A stretch of 64,000 nucleotides of DNA from Caryophanales bacterium (GCA_029240105.1 JARBTR010000004.1:142620-206619); one strand, 5' to 3'; numbered from the stretch's first letter, positions 1 to 9,630 are shown. Numbers and translations are program-made. The notes: generated from the sequence alone by a model not told the origin.

Positions 1-20
1 AAATTAAAACTCAAGGACGG

Positions 21-70
21 TTAAAAAAAAGGCTGAGATAATCTCAAGTTTTATCACTTGAATCTCAGCT
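21..70 (-). terminator. Terminator of the EAL-protein gene
   Basis: Read on the minus strand, GCTGAGAT (69-62) pairs with 39-32, with an inner TCAAGT/ACTTGA stem, and the hairpin is followed by a T-run (complement of 23-30). It lies 10 bases past the stop codon of the phosphodiesterase gene. Confidence 0.85.
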
Positions 71-79
71 TCTTCTAAT

Positions 80-3000
80 TTATTGGTTAATCTGTGAGTA
101 AGTCAATTTCAATGTTTCTTCAAATTCGTCTGCTGTCAATGGTTTGTAATAGTGATAACCCTGCATTTCATCGCAATTTTTACTTTTTAAGAAGTCGGCT
201 TGTACAGAAGTTTCAACACCTTCGGCTACAACATCTAGCTCCAAATTTTCCGCCAAATCCATAATCGTAGAAATAATTCGTCTGTCCTTTTCACTATTTT
301 CAATACCGCGAACGAATTGAATATCAATTTTTAAGCGGTCAAAAGGCAGATTTTTAAGTCTACTTAGTGAAGAATATTCGGTACCAAAATCGTCAATTGA
401 AATTGAGACTCCTAGATCTCTGAACTTTTGTAATGTTGAAATTGTCAATTCTTCATCCATTGAAGCAAACCCTTCAGTAATCTCAAGTTCAAGATATCTA
501 GCCTCGAGCCCCGTTACATCAAGAACATTCTTAACAACTTCGAATATGTCTTCTTCAATAAATTGATGAATGGATAAATTGACAGCGACTCGTATCTTTG
601 GAAGCCCCAAGTCTTGCCACACTTTATTCTGACGACACGCTTTTTCTAGAACCCATTTACCTATTGGATGGATCAAATCTGTTTGCTCAGCAATTGGTAT
701 GAACTTTGCTGGTGAAATCATTCCCATAGAAGAATGGTTCCATCTTAAAAGCGCTTCTGCACCAACAATTCTTTCAGTTCGTGCACAAATTTGAGGTTGG
801 TAGTGTACGAAAAGTTCATTCTTATCAAGTGCATGGTATAAATGGTTTGTTAGCATTACCCTTTCTTCCATCTTATCTTTCATATGAGAAGAACATATTG
901 TATACGCGTTTTTGCCTAAGTTTTTTGATTCATAGAATGCAACATCAACGCTTTTTGTAAGTGTATCAACATTCAGCCCATCATCCGGATAAAGGCAAGC
1001 ACCTATAGAAACAGTTATAAAGAAATCCTGAGAATCTAACTCATAAGGTAGTTTTACTAAATTAATAATGTCTTTAATTAATTTGTCAATATCCGTTCCT
1101 TCCTCTAAACCCGTTATGACAATACCAAATCTGCCACCGTAAAATCGGGAGAGAATATCAGAATCTTTCAACTTACTTTTTATACGCTCTGTAAGTTGAA
1201 GCAATAACATATCACCAAAGTCATAGCCTTTTGTATCATTTACTGATTTTAAAGAATCTACATCTAGAGTCATTAATAAAAATTTGGACTTATTATTTAT
1301 TGCATTCTCTATGCATTCTTCCAATTTCATTTTAAATAATGTTTTATTTGGAAGATCCGTCAATTGATCATAGTAGGCTAACTTTTTGATTTGTTTACTT
1401 TTTTCAACTCTCTCAAGAGAAGTAGTCAATGTATAAATCAGAATCTTCAAGAAATTCATGTGGTATTTATCCCAATTTACATAATCAGATTTATTAAGTA
1501 GTGAGGTAAAACCAATTACTTCTGAAGAACTGTTTAAAATCGGAACAGAATAAAAGGAGTGAATATTGTACATTAACATATTTTCTTTATCAAAAGACGC
1601 TTCATCTGGCATACCAAATTCAACACTTGGGACAAAAGTAACTTCATTATTTTTCATTCGCGTAATAAACCATGGAAGAATACTATTTTGAACTACTGAA
1701 TCTCCTTTCAAAATTAGTGAATTAGGATCTTTCCCAACCACATACAACTTTGAAAATGTGTCATCACTGTTGAACATATTTATGTTAATGCCCTCAATAC
1801 TTAAATAATCGAGACTTTTTTTGAGTACATCCTTTACTTTCTGATCAATAGTAACTTCGTCAACATCTAAAAACTCAGCAGAGATTTCATATATAAACTC
1901 ATCGAAAATTAATTTATTTTGAAGCTCATTATCCGCATTAATTCTCTTTACAGCAATTGACATAACGTTGGCTATTACTTGTAAATAAGCCAAATGATTT
2001 TTACTGATTGTCCTTTTGGATAATCGATTTGAAAAAAGTACAAAACCTGCTACCTTTTCATCATTTTCAAAGGGCACTGCTCCAATAGACTTAATGTTTA
2101 GTTTTAATAGTTCTTGTTTGTCAGGTATGTCATCTGACATCTCGTTTTGTAAATCATTAAAATATAAGACTTGTTTTTCTTTTATCTTCGGAATCATGAT
2201 TGGAAAAAGATCCGTGGGAATAGAATCCCCAATACAAAAACTACTTTCAGCTCCTTCAATGAATGCACAATTGGTTAACGTCATCGTTTCATCCGAATTA
2301 AACATAAAGACATCTAGAATCTCTAAGTCCAAAGCAGCGATTCCCTTTTCTAAGGTAAGATCAACTTTTTCTTTAAAATTTTCTCCGTTCACATCATTAA
2401 ACTCAGCAGATGTTGCTGCAATTAAATCATGAAATTTGGATTGCTCGATATTTTTTAAAAGCCTTTCGACATATATTTTATGAACAAAATAAGCAAGTGC
2501 TGTGGAAGAAACAAGTACACTTTCTCTCAGGATAAAAGCAGAAATGCTGTTCACTTCATTGCTGTCAGCTGTATTAAAAAGTAATAGTAGTAATGAACTA
2601 GTTGAAATGATAAATACGCCAAATAGTATTAAAGAATTATCAAACAGAAGTGAAAGAATAATGAATACAAAAGAAAAAGTCCAAATTTCATTTCCTTCAA
2701 AGTTACTTACATTCGAAGTGAATAAACTAATTGAAATAAATAGTATAGAAGAATAAAGCACACGCTTTACTCTATAAGAGAATCCCGTTTGTGAGAATAT
2801 CTTTACCAATACAGCGAAAATCAACAAAATACCACTGCTAATCAGAACAGTACGAAGACTGTTTTTTTCATTTAATAAAAATTGAGTAAGGAAATATAAA
2901 AAGCTTCCAATAATCAAGACTACTGATAAATAATTACTGAAACTTTCCCTCCCCTTTGTATCTAATATGATGGATTCACTTTCAGAAATCATGTTTTGAG

Positions 3001-3676
3001 ATGATTGTTTAACAATGTAAAAAAAGATTGGAATTAATGTTGGAATTGTTAGTAATAAACAAATATCCTTAATAAGTGAGACTGAAATTGATGTAAACAC
3101 AATACTTACAACAATTGGTACGATAAAGCTCAATAACTCTAAAAAGAAAATTAACAAAGCACTATTTTTTATTTTTTTATCCTTGATCCCTCTAAACCAA
3201 GAAAATAAAATAATAAGTGAAAAAAACTTAATTGTGAAAAGAACAAGCACATAGATGAGATTCCAATTAGTAGGTTCGCCCATTTCTATCTGAAATCCAA
3301 TAGCAGTTTCAATGACTGTATGTTCCGTAGATAAAAATGATAGAATACCAAAGATAGTGGGAAAATAAACGAGTGAGTAACAACACCATTTCTTTAAATG
3401 TTCTAGATTTCTCGTAACTAATAAATAAAGATGCAATATAACACAAGGGTATATAGACTGCACTAAATCTGATAACATATGCCAATTAACTATAGTAGTT
3501 TCAGAAGTATCGACACAGGAAATAGTGATACCTAGTGACCACAGTACCAATAAAAAACATATGATTGAAAAAACAAAGTTCATTTCTTTTTTTCGATCGA
3601 AAGTAATTGTATATAAGCCCATAAAACAGCAAATTGACATAATCAGAAAAAATAAAATTGGAAATACAATCGTCAT
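80..3676 (-). CDS. Membrane GAF-GGDEF(degenerate)-EAL protein, probable c-di-GMP phosphodiesterase
   Basis: A 1198-residue protein. Residues 1 to about 400 are strongly hydrophobic, with about a dozen membrane segments that begin like the seven-helix sensor found at the N-terminus of some histidine kinases. Two GAF-like regions follow (about 410-580 and 590-760), then a GGDEF-fold domain (about 785-945) and an EAL domain (about 955-1190). The GGDEF signature reads YGGRF near residue 848, so diguanylate cyclase activity is unlikely. The EAL domain keeps EALLRW near 974, the DDFGT loop and VAEGVET, so c-di-GMP hydrolysis is likely. The degenerate GGDEF could serve as a GTP-sensing regulator, as known for some hybrid proteins. 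It is monocistronic with its own terminator, and an AAGGA ribosome site supports the start. Confidence 0.9.
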   Translation of the reverse strand: MTIVFPILFFLIMSICCFMGLYTITFDRKKEMNFVFSIICFLLVLWSLGITISCVDTSETTIVNWHMLSDLVQSIYPCVILHLYLLVTRNLEHLKKWCCYSLVYFPTIFGILSFLSTEHTVIETAIGFQIEMGEPTNWNLIYVLVLFTIKFFSLIILFSWFRGIKDKKIKNSALLIFFLELLSFIVPIVVSIVFTSISVSLIKDICLLLTIPTLIPIFFYIVKQSSQNMISESESIILDTKGRESFSNYLSVVLIIGSFLYFLTQFLLNEKNSLRTVLISSGILLIFAVLVKIFSQTGFSYRVKRVLYSSILFISISLFTSNVSNFEGNEIWTFSFVFIILSLLFDNSLILFGVFIISTSSLLLLLFNTADSNEVNSISAFILRESVLVSSTALAYFVHKIYVERLLKNIEQSKFHDLIAATSAEFNDVNGENFKEKVDLTLEKGIAALDLEILDVFMFNSDETMTLTNCAFIEGAESSFCIGDSIPTDLFPIMIPKIKEKQVLYFNDLQNEMSDDIPDKQELLKLNIKSIGAVPFENDEKVAGFVLFSNRLSKRTISKNHLAYLQVIANVMSIAVKRINADNELQNKLIFDEFIYEISAEFLDVDEVTIDQKVKDVLKKSLDYLSIEGININMFNSDDTFSKLYVVGKDPNSLILKGDSVVQNSILPWFITRMKNNEVTFVPSVEFGMPDEASFDKENMLMYNIHSFYSVPILNSSSEVIGFTSLLNKSDYVNWDKYHMNFLKILIYTLTTSLERVEKSKQIKKLAYYDQLTDLPNKTLFKMKLEECIENAINNKSKFLLMTLDVDSLKSVNDTKGYDFGDMLLLQLTERIKSKLKDSDILSRFYGGRFGIVITGLEEGTDIDKLIKDIINLVKLPYELDSQDFFITVSIGACLYPDDGLNVDTLTKSVDVAFYESKNLGKNAYTICSSHMKDKMEERVMLTNHLYHALDKNELFVHYQPQICARTERIVGAEALLRWNHSSMGMISPAKFIPIAEQTDLIHPIGKWVLEKACRQNKVWQDLGLPKIRVAVNLSIHQFIEEDIFEVVKNVLDVTGLEARYLELEITEGFASMDEELTISTLQKFRDLGVSISIDDFGTEYSSLSRLKNLPFDRLKIDIQFVRGIENSEKDRRIISTIMDLAENLELDVVAEGVETSVQADFLKSKNCDEMQGYHYYKPLTADEFEETLKLTYSQINQ

Positions 3677-4044
3677 AAAATCATTCCTTCAGAACAAGTG
3701 TTACTTCTATATAAAAAAATAAAAATAGTATCAGACTATTTAGTTAGTAATTTTAGTAAAAATATTTACTATATTTATATTTTTATATAAAAGCCCATGT
3801 TTTGCAACAACTTTGTCACATTTCAGTCACATTGCTGTAATATTATTTCAAAACTAATTATGCTTAAAACCCATGCAATTGATTTCTCTTGAATAGCTTT
3901 TGGCAACTTTTGTATTTAAAGGGGATTTATATCATCTTTTAAATTTTATACAAATAACTCAACTTGCATCAAAATGACACTTGAACCATATTTTATAAAA
4001 TCTAATTTACTATATATTCAGAAAATTTTACTAGGGGGTAAATA
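3677..4044. other. Divergent AT-rich intergenic region
   Basis: This 368-base gap separates the minus-strand EAL-protein gene from the plus-strand small membrane protein gene. It must carry both promoters. A possible plus-strand pair is TTGCAT followed 17 bases later by CATATT (around 3965-3994), but it is weak. No open frame, hairpin or repeat of note was seen. Confidence 0.5.
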
Positions 4045-4437
4045 ATGGAAAAAGTTATTCGTTTGATTATGATATTTGTATACGGATTTCTTGCATTAGG
4101 TGCTTTTATAAGTGGTGGTATGTTGATTAGTGACCCAAGTGGCGGAAGTATGGGGCTATCGAAAGATTTACTGAATCATACACCTTTTCAAAATTACTTT
4201 ATTCCAGGGATTCTCTTATTTAGTGCGATTGGACTTTTACAGTTAATTTCAGCATTTAAATTAAAGAGTGGTGGTCCACATTTAAAAGAAATCGCGTTTA
4301 TTGCTGCAGTCTCAATGCTGATTTGGATTGTAGTACAGCTGATCCTGATTGGATATGTATTCTTCTTACAAGCCATCATCTTGTCTCTTTCGATTATTGA
4401 GTTGTTTTTCTCCATTTATTTGCGAAAGAAAAAATAA
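4045..4437 (+). CDS. Four-helix membrane protein of unknown function
   Basis: A 130-residue, very hydrophobic protein with about four membrane segments (roughly residues 5-25, 50-70, 80-100 and 103-125) and a basic C-terminus ending RKKK, which suggests a cytoplasmic tail. The Gly/Ser-rich loop after helix 1 and a PHLKE loop between helices 2 and 3 are the only polar stretches. A strong AGGGGGT ribosome site lies 6 bases before the ATG. It stands alone, divergent from the c-di-GMP protein and convergent with an amino acid transporter, with a shared terminator. I do not recognise a family and assign no function. Confidence 0.75.
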   Translation: MEKVIRLIMIFVYGFLALGAFISGGMLISDPSGGSMGLSKDLLNHTPFQNYFIPGILLFSAIGLLQLISAFKLKSGGPHLKEIAFIAAVSMLIWIVVQLILIGYVFFLQAIILSLSIIELFFSIYLRKKK

Positions 4438-4489
4438 GCAAATTGTGAGTATTTATACTATTTTAAGAACTAAATAAATTCTATTAATA

Positions 4490-4540
4490 TATAAAAAAGA
4501 GACTTACACTTAAATTTTTGGGGGGTCAAAGTGTAAGTCC
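4490..4540 (-). terminator. Terminator, probably bidirectional
   Basis: GACTTACACTT (4501-4511) pairs perfectly with AAGTGTAAGTC (4529-4539). On the minus strand a T-run follows (complement of 4493-4498), ending the amino acid ABC operon. The plus-strand gene at 4045 may use the same hairpin. Confidence 0.85.
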
Positions 4541-4554
4541 CTATTTTAAAAAAT

Positions 4555-5283
4555 CTATAGTACCTTTCCTAAGAACGCTTTAGTACGTTCATGGGTAGGA
4601 TTACTAAATAATTCAGCTGGGCTATTTTCTTCAACGATATAACCACCGTCCATGAAGATAACATGGTTGCTTACCTCGCGAGCAAAACCCATTTCATGTG
4701 TGACAACAACCATTGTCATGCCTTCCCTAGCTAGCTGTTTCATAACTTCAAGAACCTCTCCAACCATCTCAGGATCTAAAGCAGAAGTCGGTTCATCGAA
4801 GAGCATAACTTTCGGGTTCATCGCCAAAGCCCTTGCAATGGCTACACGCTGCTGCTGACCACCAGATAATTGGCTAGGGTAACTGTCTCTCTTTTCTTTT
4901 AGTCCAACCTTTTCCAGTAATTCCATGGCTCTTTTTTCAGCAGAAGCCTTATCCATTTTTAAAAGTTTGATTGGTGCCATAGTTATATTTTGAAGAACGG
5001 TTTTATGTGGAAAAAGATTAAACTGTTGAAAAACCATTCCTACTTCTTTTCGAACATCATTAAGGTTTACCCCTTTGTTGGAGTAATCGTGATTGTTGAT
5101 GATTACCTCACCTTCTTGAAATTTTTCAAGTCGATTAAGGCATCTTAAAAACGTGCTTTTACCTGACCCTGAAGGTCCAATAATACAGACAACTTCTTTC
5201 TCATCAACTGTGAGACTAACATCTTGCAAAACAACATGTTCGCCAAATGATTTTTTTAAATTTCTCACTTGAATCATACTCAT
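4555..5283 (-). CDS. Polar amino acid ABC transporter, ATP-binding subunit
   Basis: A 242-residue ATPase that powers amino acid import. It has Walker [10 protein letters not shown] near residue 35, the Q-loop FQQFNLFPH, signature LSGGQQQR, Walker [13 protein letters not shown] and the switch histidine in VTHEMGF: a complete site of the GlnQ/HisP type. The gene overlaps the permease gene by 4 bases, so the pair is translationally coupled. The binding-protein gene lies about 440 bases upstream of the permease, across a repeat cluster. The substrate (glutamine, arginine or another polar amino acid) cannot be told from sequence, so no symbol is given. Confidence 0.95.
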   Translation of the reverse strand: MSMIQVRNLKKSFGEHVVLQDVSLTVDEKEVVCIIGPSGSGKSTFLRCLNRLEKFQEGEVIINNHDYSNKGVNLNDVRKEVGMVFQQFNLFPHKTVLQNITMAPIKLLKMDKASAEKRAMELLEKVGLKEKRDSYPSQLSGGQQQRVAIARALAMNPKVMLFDEPTSALDPEMVGEVLEVMKQLAREGMTMVVVTHEMGFAREVSNHVIFMDGGYIVEENSPAELFSNPTHERTKAFLGKVL

Positions 5284-5969
5284 GGGATTCTCACTTTCCT
5301 TTCGATGAGACTAAATAATTGAGTTAACAAATAGATAATAGCAAAGTAAATGATACCCAATATGGTTAATGTCGGTAAAATTTGAAAGTTTGCTGCATAA
5401 ACAAGTGAACCTTGATACATTAATTCCCCAATTCCAATTGTGGTAAGTAAAGAAGTATCTTTTAAACTGATTATGGCTTGGTTCGCAAGAGATGGTGTTA
5501 ACTGACGGATTGCCTGTGGCAAAATCACCAACCACATCGTTTGCTTTCTTGAAAAACCTAGAGAACGCGATGCTTCCATTTGGCCTTTATCAATGGATAG
5601 AATCCCTCCTCTAATTATTTCAGAAAAATAGCCACCAGCGTTGAGTGCAACAGTGATGATACCAGATAACTCACGTGTATCAACATCCCCAAAAATAGTT
5701 GGCCATGTTTCATTCAAATAAGAAAAGAGAAACCCATTAACTGTATAAATAAATAATAATTGCAAAATAAAGGGAGTTCCTCTAATAATGTTGACATAAC
5801 CCGAGGCTAACCAACTTGCAGGTTTAAAAGTTGAAATCTTAAATAACGCTATAAATAGACCAATCAAAAATCCAATTGATACAGATATCAGGAAAATTCT
5901 AAGCGTTGTTTCAAGCCCTAATAAAAACATAGGGTATGAGTTAACGATAATTTCTTTAAATACTGCCAC
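5280..5969 (-). CDS. Polar amino acid ABC transporter, permease subunit
   Basis: A HisM/GlnP-type membrane permease with about five membrane segments. The cytoplasmic EAA loop, which contacts the ATPase, is visible as [22 protein letters not shown] in two halves around residues 130-155. An ATG lies at 5978, directly after the GGAAAGGA ribosome site and too close to use. In-frame GTG codons follow at 5975 and 5969, and the latter has better spacing, so I place the start there (about 229 residues). The stop overlaps the ATPase start. The gene follows a repeat cluster that separates it from its binding protein, which may allow different expression levels. Confidence 0.92.
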   Translation of the reverse strand: MAVFKEIIVNSYPMFLLGLETTLRIFLISVSIGFLIGLFIALFKISTFKPASWLASGYVNIIRGTPFILQLLFIYTVNGFLFSYLNETWPTIFGDVDTRELSGIITVALNAGGYFSEIIRGGILSIDKGQMEASRSLGFSRKQTMWLVILPQAIRQLTPSLANQAIISLKDTSLLTTIGIGELMYQGSLVYAANFQILPTLTILGIIYFAIIYLLTQLFSLIERKVRIP

Positions 5970-5984
5970 ACACACCATTCCTTT

Positions 5985-6030
5985 CCCATCTTCGTTTCTG
6001 TAGCCCTCACTTTCGTTTCGGTACAGAAAT
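5985..6030. repeat. Direct repeat A, copy 1
   Basis: A 46-base unit beginning CCCATCTTCGTTTCTGTAGC and ending in GGTACAGAAAT. It recurs exactly 100 bases downstream (6085-6130) with two differences. It lies just upstream of the permease gene and is visibly G+C-richer than its surroundings. Confidence 0.9.
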
Positions 6031-6086
6031 CTCTCTGGATTCCTTCCACTTGCTAAATTCCTTTGGAATTTAGAGTGTCAGTTACC
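6024..6086. repeat. Direct repeat B, copy 1, with internal hairpin
   Basis: A 63-base unit identical to 6252-6314. It contains the perfect inverted repeat CTAAATTCC-TTT-GGAATTTAG (6053-6073), extended by CACT/AGTG. It overlaps the end of repeat A copy 1. Confidence 0.9.
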
Positions 6087-6130
6087 CATCTTCGTTTCTG
6101 TAGCCCTCACTTTCGTTCCGGTACAGAGAT
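6085..6130. repeat. Direct repeat A, copy 2
   Basis: Second copy of the 46-base unit at 5985-6030, offset by 100 bases, with T-to-C and A-to-G changes near its end. Confidence 0.9.
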
Positions 6131-6134
6131 TTCT

Positions 6135-6166
6135 CTAAGAGAAGATGGACACCCATCTTCTCTTAG
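6135..6166. repeat. Perfect 14-bp inverted repeat
   Basis: CTAAGAGAAGATGG (6135-6148) and CCATCTTCTCTTAG (6153-6166) flank a four-base loop. There is no T-run on either side, so a simple terminator is unlikely. The arm shares CCATCTTC with the start of repeat A. Confidence 0.85.
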
Positions 6167-6181
6167 CTAGAAATCCGCATG

Positions 6182-6250
6182 CAGACATTTCAGTCCGTTA
6201 GTGAAAGATTTGCAATCGGCGAATCTGTCACTTACGGAGTGTTTTGTCTG
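6182..6250. repeat. Long imperfect inverted repeat
   Basis: CAGACA (6182-6187) pairs with TGTCTG (6245-6250). Inside it, CCGTTAGTGAAAGATT (6195-6210) pairs with AATCTGTCACTTACGG (6222-6237) with two mismatches. It lies between repeat A copy 2 and repeat B copy 2. Confidence 0.75.
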
Positions 6251-6251
6251 T

Positions 6252-6314
6252 CAGAAATCTCTCTGGATTCCTTCCACTTGCTAAATTCCTTTGGAATTTA
6301 GAGTGTCAGTTACC
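6252..6314. repeat. Direct repeat B, copy 2
   Basis: Identical 63-base copy of 6024-6086, including the internal hairpin (6281-6301). The two copies are offset by 228 bases. Confidence 0.9.
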
Positions 6315-6392
6315 AAAAAATAAAGTTGGGACAAAACTGCTTCACAAGCGATTATTTGTAAATAATCAAATGGTTATCAGTCTCTTGCCCCA
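6315..6392 (-). terminator. Terminator-like long hairpin after the binding-protein gene
   Basis: On the minus strand a GAGGCTGGGGCAAGAGACTG-type arm (near 6396-6379) pairs with CAGTTTTGTCCC (6339-6328). An inner GATTATTT/AAATAATC stem lies at 6350-6368, and T-rich sequence follows (complement of 6315-6325). Intergenic hairpins with a similar GGCTGGGACAA arm occur in several Firmicutes. Confidence 0.75.
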
Positions 6393-6412
6393 GCCTCATA
6401 TTACTTAATTAA

Positions 6413-7189
6413 TTATTTTAAATATTGATCTACGATTTCTTGATACGTACCGTCTGCTTTTAACTCCGCTAATGCATCATTAATCTGCTTTACTAGACCA
6501 TCGTTAGAGCCCTTCAATACACCAATACCGTATTGGTCAGCATTTAAACGATCTCCAACAACTTTAAGCGGTAATTTTTGATCAACGATTGCGTAAGAAA
6601 TAACTGGATAATCTTCAATTAGTGCATCTGCACGACCAGCTTTTACTTCCTCAAACATTGCCGGGCTGTTATCAAATTGAATTACTTTAGCACCTTTTGA
6701 AGCAAAATTTTCAACTGCATAAGTTGCTCCAGAAGTTCCTTTTTTAACTGCGATTGTTTTACCATTTAAATCAGCACCTGATTTAATTGATGTATTGTCC
6801 TTACTTACTACAACAGAAAGTCCTGCATCAAAATACGGATTTGAGAAATCGATAATCTTCTTTCTTTCATCAGTAATACTCATCCCTGCAATAGAGATAT
6901 CCAATTGTTTGCTTTGCAATGCTGGAATGATACCTTTGAAATCCATTGATTGAATTTCGATTTCAAATCCTGCTTTATCCGCAATTGCTTTAATTAGATC
7001 GATGTCAATACCTTTATATTCTCCGTTCACTTGCCATTCAAATGGTGGGTAAGTTGCATCTACTCCAACTTTGTACACTTTCTTTTTATCACTCTTTGTT
7101 TCTTTGCTCTCTTTCTTTGAACTATCCCCACAAGCTGTTAAAGAAAATAATGCTACGATAACTAAAATAATCAAACTAAATTTCTTCAT
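6413..7189 (-). CDS. Polar amino acid ABC transporter, lipoprotein substrate-binding subunit
   Basis: An extracellular amino acid-binding lipoprotein of about 258 residues. The chosen ATG gives a lipoprotein signal, MKKFSLIILVIVALFSLTAC, with the lipobox LTAC and the cysteine at residue 20, followed by a Lys/Ser-rich linker. A GGGAGG ribosome site precedes it, whereas an in-frame TTG 63 bases upstream has none and would bury the signal peptide. The mature part has the type 3 solute-binding fold marks YPPFEW, GIDIDLI and ERKKIIDFSNPY. It belongs with the permease and ATPase encoded downstream (5969-4555), although a repeat cluster and hairpin lie between. Confidence 0.93.
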   Translation of the reverse strand: MKKFSLIILVIVALFSLTACGDSSKKESKETKSDKKKVYKVGVDATYPPFEWQVNGEYKGIDIDLIKAIADKAGFEIEIQSMDFKGIIPALQSKQLDISIAGMSITDERKKIIDFSNPYFDAGLSVVVSKDNTSIKSGADLNGKTIAVKKGTSGATYAVENFASKGAKVIQFDNSPAMFEEVKAGRADALIEDYPVISYAIVDQKLPLKVVGDRLNADQYGIGVLKGSNDGLVKQINDALAELKADGTYQEIVDQYLK

Positions 7190-7463
7190 AAAACGATTCC
7201 TCCCATTGTTTTTTTTTATAAAAGATATTAATATATTTCTATACGACGACAATGTCGTTTCAGAAACTACAATATAATGTTTTATACAATAACATAGTAA
7301 TGAGGAAATGGGAATATGATTTTTAAAAATTTTTAAAAATTTAAATAATTTTTTAGAATAATAGTAATTGTTTAAGTTTTTAAAATTTTTGAACCTTCGA
7401 AATGAATTGAAAGAAACAATTGTTTACCTTAAACTCAATGTAGATATTTTTGTGGGGTGCCCA

Positions 7464-8228
7464 ATGGAAGACGGAAATCAGGTGCGATTAATTCAATCTG
7501 TACAACGTGCATTAGAAATTTTTAATTGTTTTAACGAGGATACACAATATTTATCCCTTGGAGAAATTAGTAAGAAATTAAATCTTAACATAAATACAAC
7601 GCGGGGGATTATGAATACTCTGGTGTATTACGACTTTATTTCCCACGACCATGGCAGAAATAAATATTGTTTGGGTCCACAATTCTCTATAAAGGCTCAA
7701 CATTCTGTATCTCCTTATGAACATGTTCAGAGTATCTGCGAACCTTATCTACAAATCATTGCAGATCGGTTTAAAGTTTCTGCTCGATTACAATTTGTAT
7801 CAAAAAATAAAGTTGATACAGTTAAAGTGATAGAATCCAATGATACATATTACACTTTATCTACAAAGGGTAATCATTTCTGTCCATTACATGCTTCCGC
7901 ATCCGGAAAACTTCTGCTTGCTTTTTTGGATGAGATGAACCGAAACAAGGTTATTCAATCTTTAACATTAGATCGTTTTACTGCGAAAACAATGATAGAT
8001 AAAACTGAACTATTTAAAGAGATTGATAAAGTTAGAGAGAATCATTTTTCTATTGAAGATGAAGAAGTTAATGTTGGAGTAAGCTGCATAGCTGCACCTT
8101 TATTCAAAAAAGGTAAGATTATCGGTACAATCAGTGTTGTTTCAGCTTCAGCAATTATTAATGAAATCCGTGAATCTTGTTCAAAAGCACTTGTTCAATA
8201 TGCAAAAGAAATTACAGAGCGAATCTAA
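7464..8228 (+). CDS. IclR-family transcriptional regulator
   Basis: A cytoplasmic DNA-binding regulator of 254 residues from the chosen ATG, the normal length for IclR proteins. The N-terminal winged helix-turn-helix (QSVQRALEIFNCF, then LSLGEISKKLNLNINTTRGI) spans about residues 8-65. The C-terminal effector domain contains HASASGKLLLAF and the EVNVGVSCIAAPLF segment typical of the family. A TGGGGTG ribosome-site-like stretch precedes this ATG. An upstream in-frame TTG at 7368 would add an AT-rich, unlikely 32-residue leader. The neighbours do not reveal the target: it is divergent from the amino acid binding-protein gene and convergent with the S66 peptidase gene, either of which it could regulate. 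Confidence 0.9.
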   Translation: MEDGNQVRLIQSVQRALEIFNCFNEDTQYLSLGEISKKLNLNINTTRGIMNTLVYYDFISHDHGRNKYCLGPQFSIKAQHSVSPYEHVQSICEPYLQIIADRFKVSARLQFVSKNKVDTVKVIESNDTYYTLSTKGNHFCPLHASASGKLLLAFLDEMNRNKVIQSLTLDRFTAKTMIDKTELFKEIDKVRENHFSIEDEEVNVGVSCIAAPLFKKGKIIGTISVVSASAIINEIRESCSKALVQYAKEITERI

Positions 8229-8254
8229 GAGAATTACAAATTTTATAAATAGCG

Positions 8255-8291
8255 AAACCACCCCTGAATTAATTTCCAGAGGTGGTTTTAT
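8255..8291 (+). terminator. Terminator after the IclR gene
   Basis: AAACCACC (8255-8262) pairs with GGTGGTTT (8281-8288), extended inward by CTG/CAG, and a T-rich tail follows. Confidence 0.85.
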
Positions 8292-8318
8292 TTATTTCAT
8301 GTTTCATAAACTAACAGC

Positions 8319-9368
8319 CTATACTACGCCTGACTCAATAATAGAAAATGTTTTGTTATCACAATCAATTTCTGCAAGAGCACCAAAAGGCAGACAGCAC
8401 ATTGGCTCATTATGACCAAAAGACATGTTATAAACTATTGGTAACTCTTTTAACCCTAGCTCGTGGACAATCACATTATGAATGACTTCTTTGTACTCAT
8501 CATAATATTTTTCTTCTTTAGGTTTACCCCAAATAATGGCTTTTATATTTTGTAAAATTCCCTGGGAACCATAGTTTCGTAACCAATAACCTACATAAGT
8601 CGGATCTGGTTTGTCTTCAGATGTCTCTAAAAAGAGTATGCCTTCTTTAAATGTATCTAGTTCTGGCCAAAGAATGGTCCCTTTCAACATTTCAAGAACT
8701 TCCATGCAACCACCAATTAATCGACCTTGAACTTTTCCATTTCCCTGTAAAAAGTCATATCCCTGATTTGGTTTTAACTTCTTTTCAATATGCTTATTCT
8801 TTTCAAGCCATTCTATTCTTTCACCAGTCCATGCTTCTACTGCTGGAATAATGCCAAGCGGTTTATTTTCAAAAAGAGTTTTCTGAACCCATTCAACTGT
8901 ATAATCAAATACTTTTATGTTTTCAGCAAACTCGGCTAGTATTGATGCTCCATAAAAACTTGAAACACCAGCTTTGAGGCAAATATAATGAGTCGTCGTT
9001 GAATCCGAAAAGCCAATAAACACTTTTGGATTATTTTTGATTACATCAAAGTCGATGTAAGGTAACATCCGAATACTTTCATAACCACCAATACAAGAAA
9101 AAACACCTTTAATTGAAGGATCAAGAAATGCCGACATCAAATCTTCTGCCCGTTTCTGCGGATGGTCATACACATATTGTGAGCCGCTTAATGTATGAGG
9201 CATCTCCACAACTTCGAGTCCAAACAATTCTTTTAGCCGCATCTTGCCAACTTCGTAGCGCCATCTGAATTCTTCATCACCAGCACCACCCCATGAAAGG
9301 CTAACAGCTGCAACTTTATCACCTGGTTTAAGCATTGGTGGTTTAATAAGATTTAAATTGTGTGACAT
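8319..9368 (-). CDS. Peptidase S66 (LD-carboxypeptidase / MccF-like)
   Basis: A 349-residue cytoplasmic serine peptidase. Family S66 contains LdcA, which trims tetrapeptides in murein recycling, and MccF, which inactivates the nucleotide antibiotic microcin C. The family start KPPMLKPGDKVAAVS is present, the nucleophile lies in GFSDSTTTH (near residue 125), the glutamate in LFLETSED and the histidine in SFGHNEP: a complete Ser-Glu-His triad. Length and N-terminus fit the longer MccF-like branch better than classical LdcA. It is a single gene with a GGAGG-type ribosome site. A structured element with twin palindromes lies about 200-280 bases upstream and could be part of its leader or of the divergent gene. 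Confidence 0.92.
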   Translation of the reverse strand: MSHNLNLIKPPMLKPGDKVAAVSLSWGGAGDEEFRWRYEVGKMRLKELFGLEVVEMPHTLSGSQYVYDHPQKRAEDLMSAFLDPSIKGVFSCIGGYESIRMLPYIDFDVIKNNPKVFIGFSDSTTTHYICLKAGVSSFYGASILAEFAENIKVFDYTVEWVQKTLFENKPLGIIPAVEAWTGERIEWLEKNKHIEKKLKPNQGYDFLQGNGKVQGRLIGGCMEVLEMLKGTILWPELDTFKEGILFLETSEDKPDPTYVGYWLRNYGSQGILQNIKAIIWGKPKEEKYYDEYKEVIHNVIVHELGLKELPIVYNMSFGHNEPMCCLPFGALAEIDCDNKTFSIIESGVV

Positions 9369-9565
9369 TATATCAACCTCCCTAAGGATTTATTTTACAG
9401 TTTGTAAAATTCTATTAAAAGTATTTTGCTATTTTTTGATTTTAAAACTTACATTCCATTAAGCAATCAACTTTCTACTTTTAATTTTAGGCAAGTTAAT
9501 GTTTAATGTTGATTTTTTAATCAAGTAGAAATTACATATTGTTAATTGATAAAATAACGGAAATT

Positions 9566-9630
9566 CCTGTGGTCGGGCCGTGAGCCTAATGTCTCATTCA
9601 GCCAGAAACGTATACGTTTCTTACCACGGG
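9566..9630. other. Three-helix structured element, candidate leader RNA
   Basis: CCTGTGGT (9566-9573) pairs with ACCACGGG (9623-9630). Inside are a GGC/GCC plus TGAG/CTCA arm (about 9575-9603) and a perfect palindromic arm (9604-9621), giving a three-way-junction layout. I cannot match it to a known riboswitch class. Orientation is unknown: it could lead either the S66 gene (minus) or the DUF2935 gene (plus). It lies in a 442-base gap (9369-9810) that is otherwise AT-rich and empty. Confidence 0.5.

Noticed and set aside
2016-2432. Plus-strand open frame of 138 codons
   Set aside because: Lies wholly inside the EAL-protein gene on the opposite strand, has no ribosome site and no recognisable motifs; a shadow frame.
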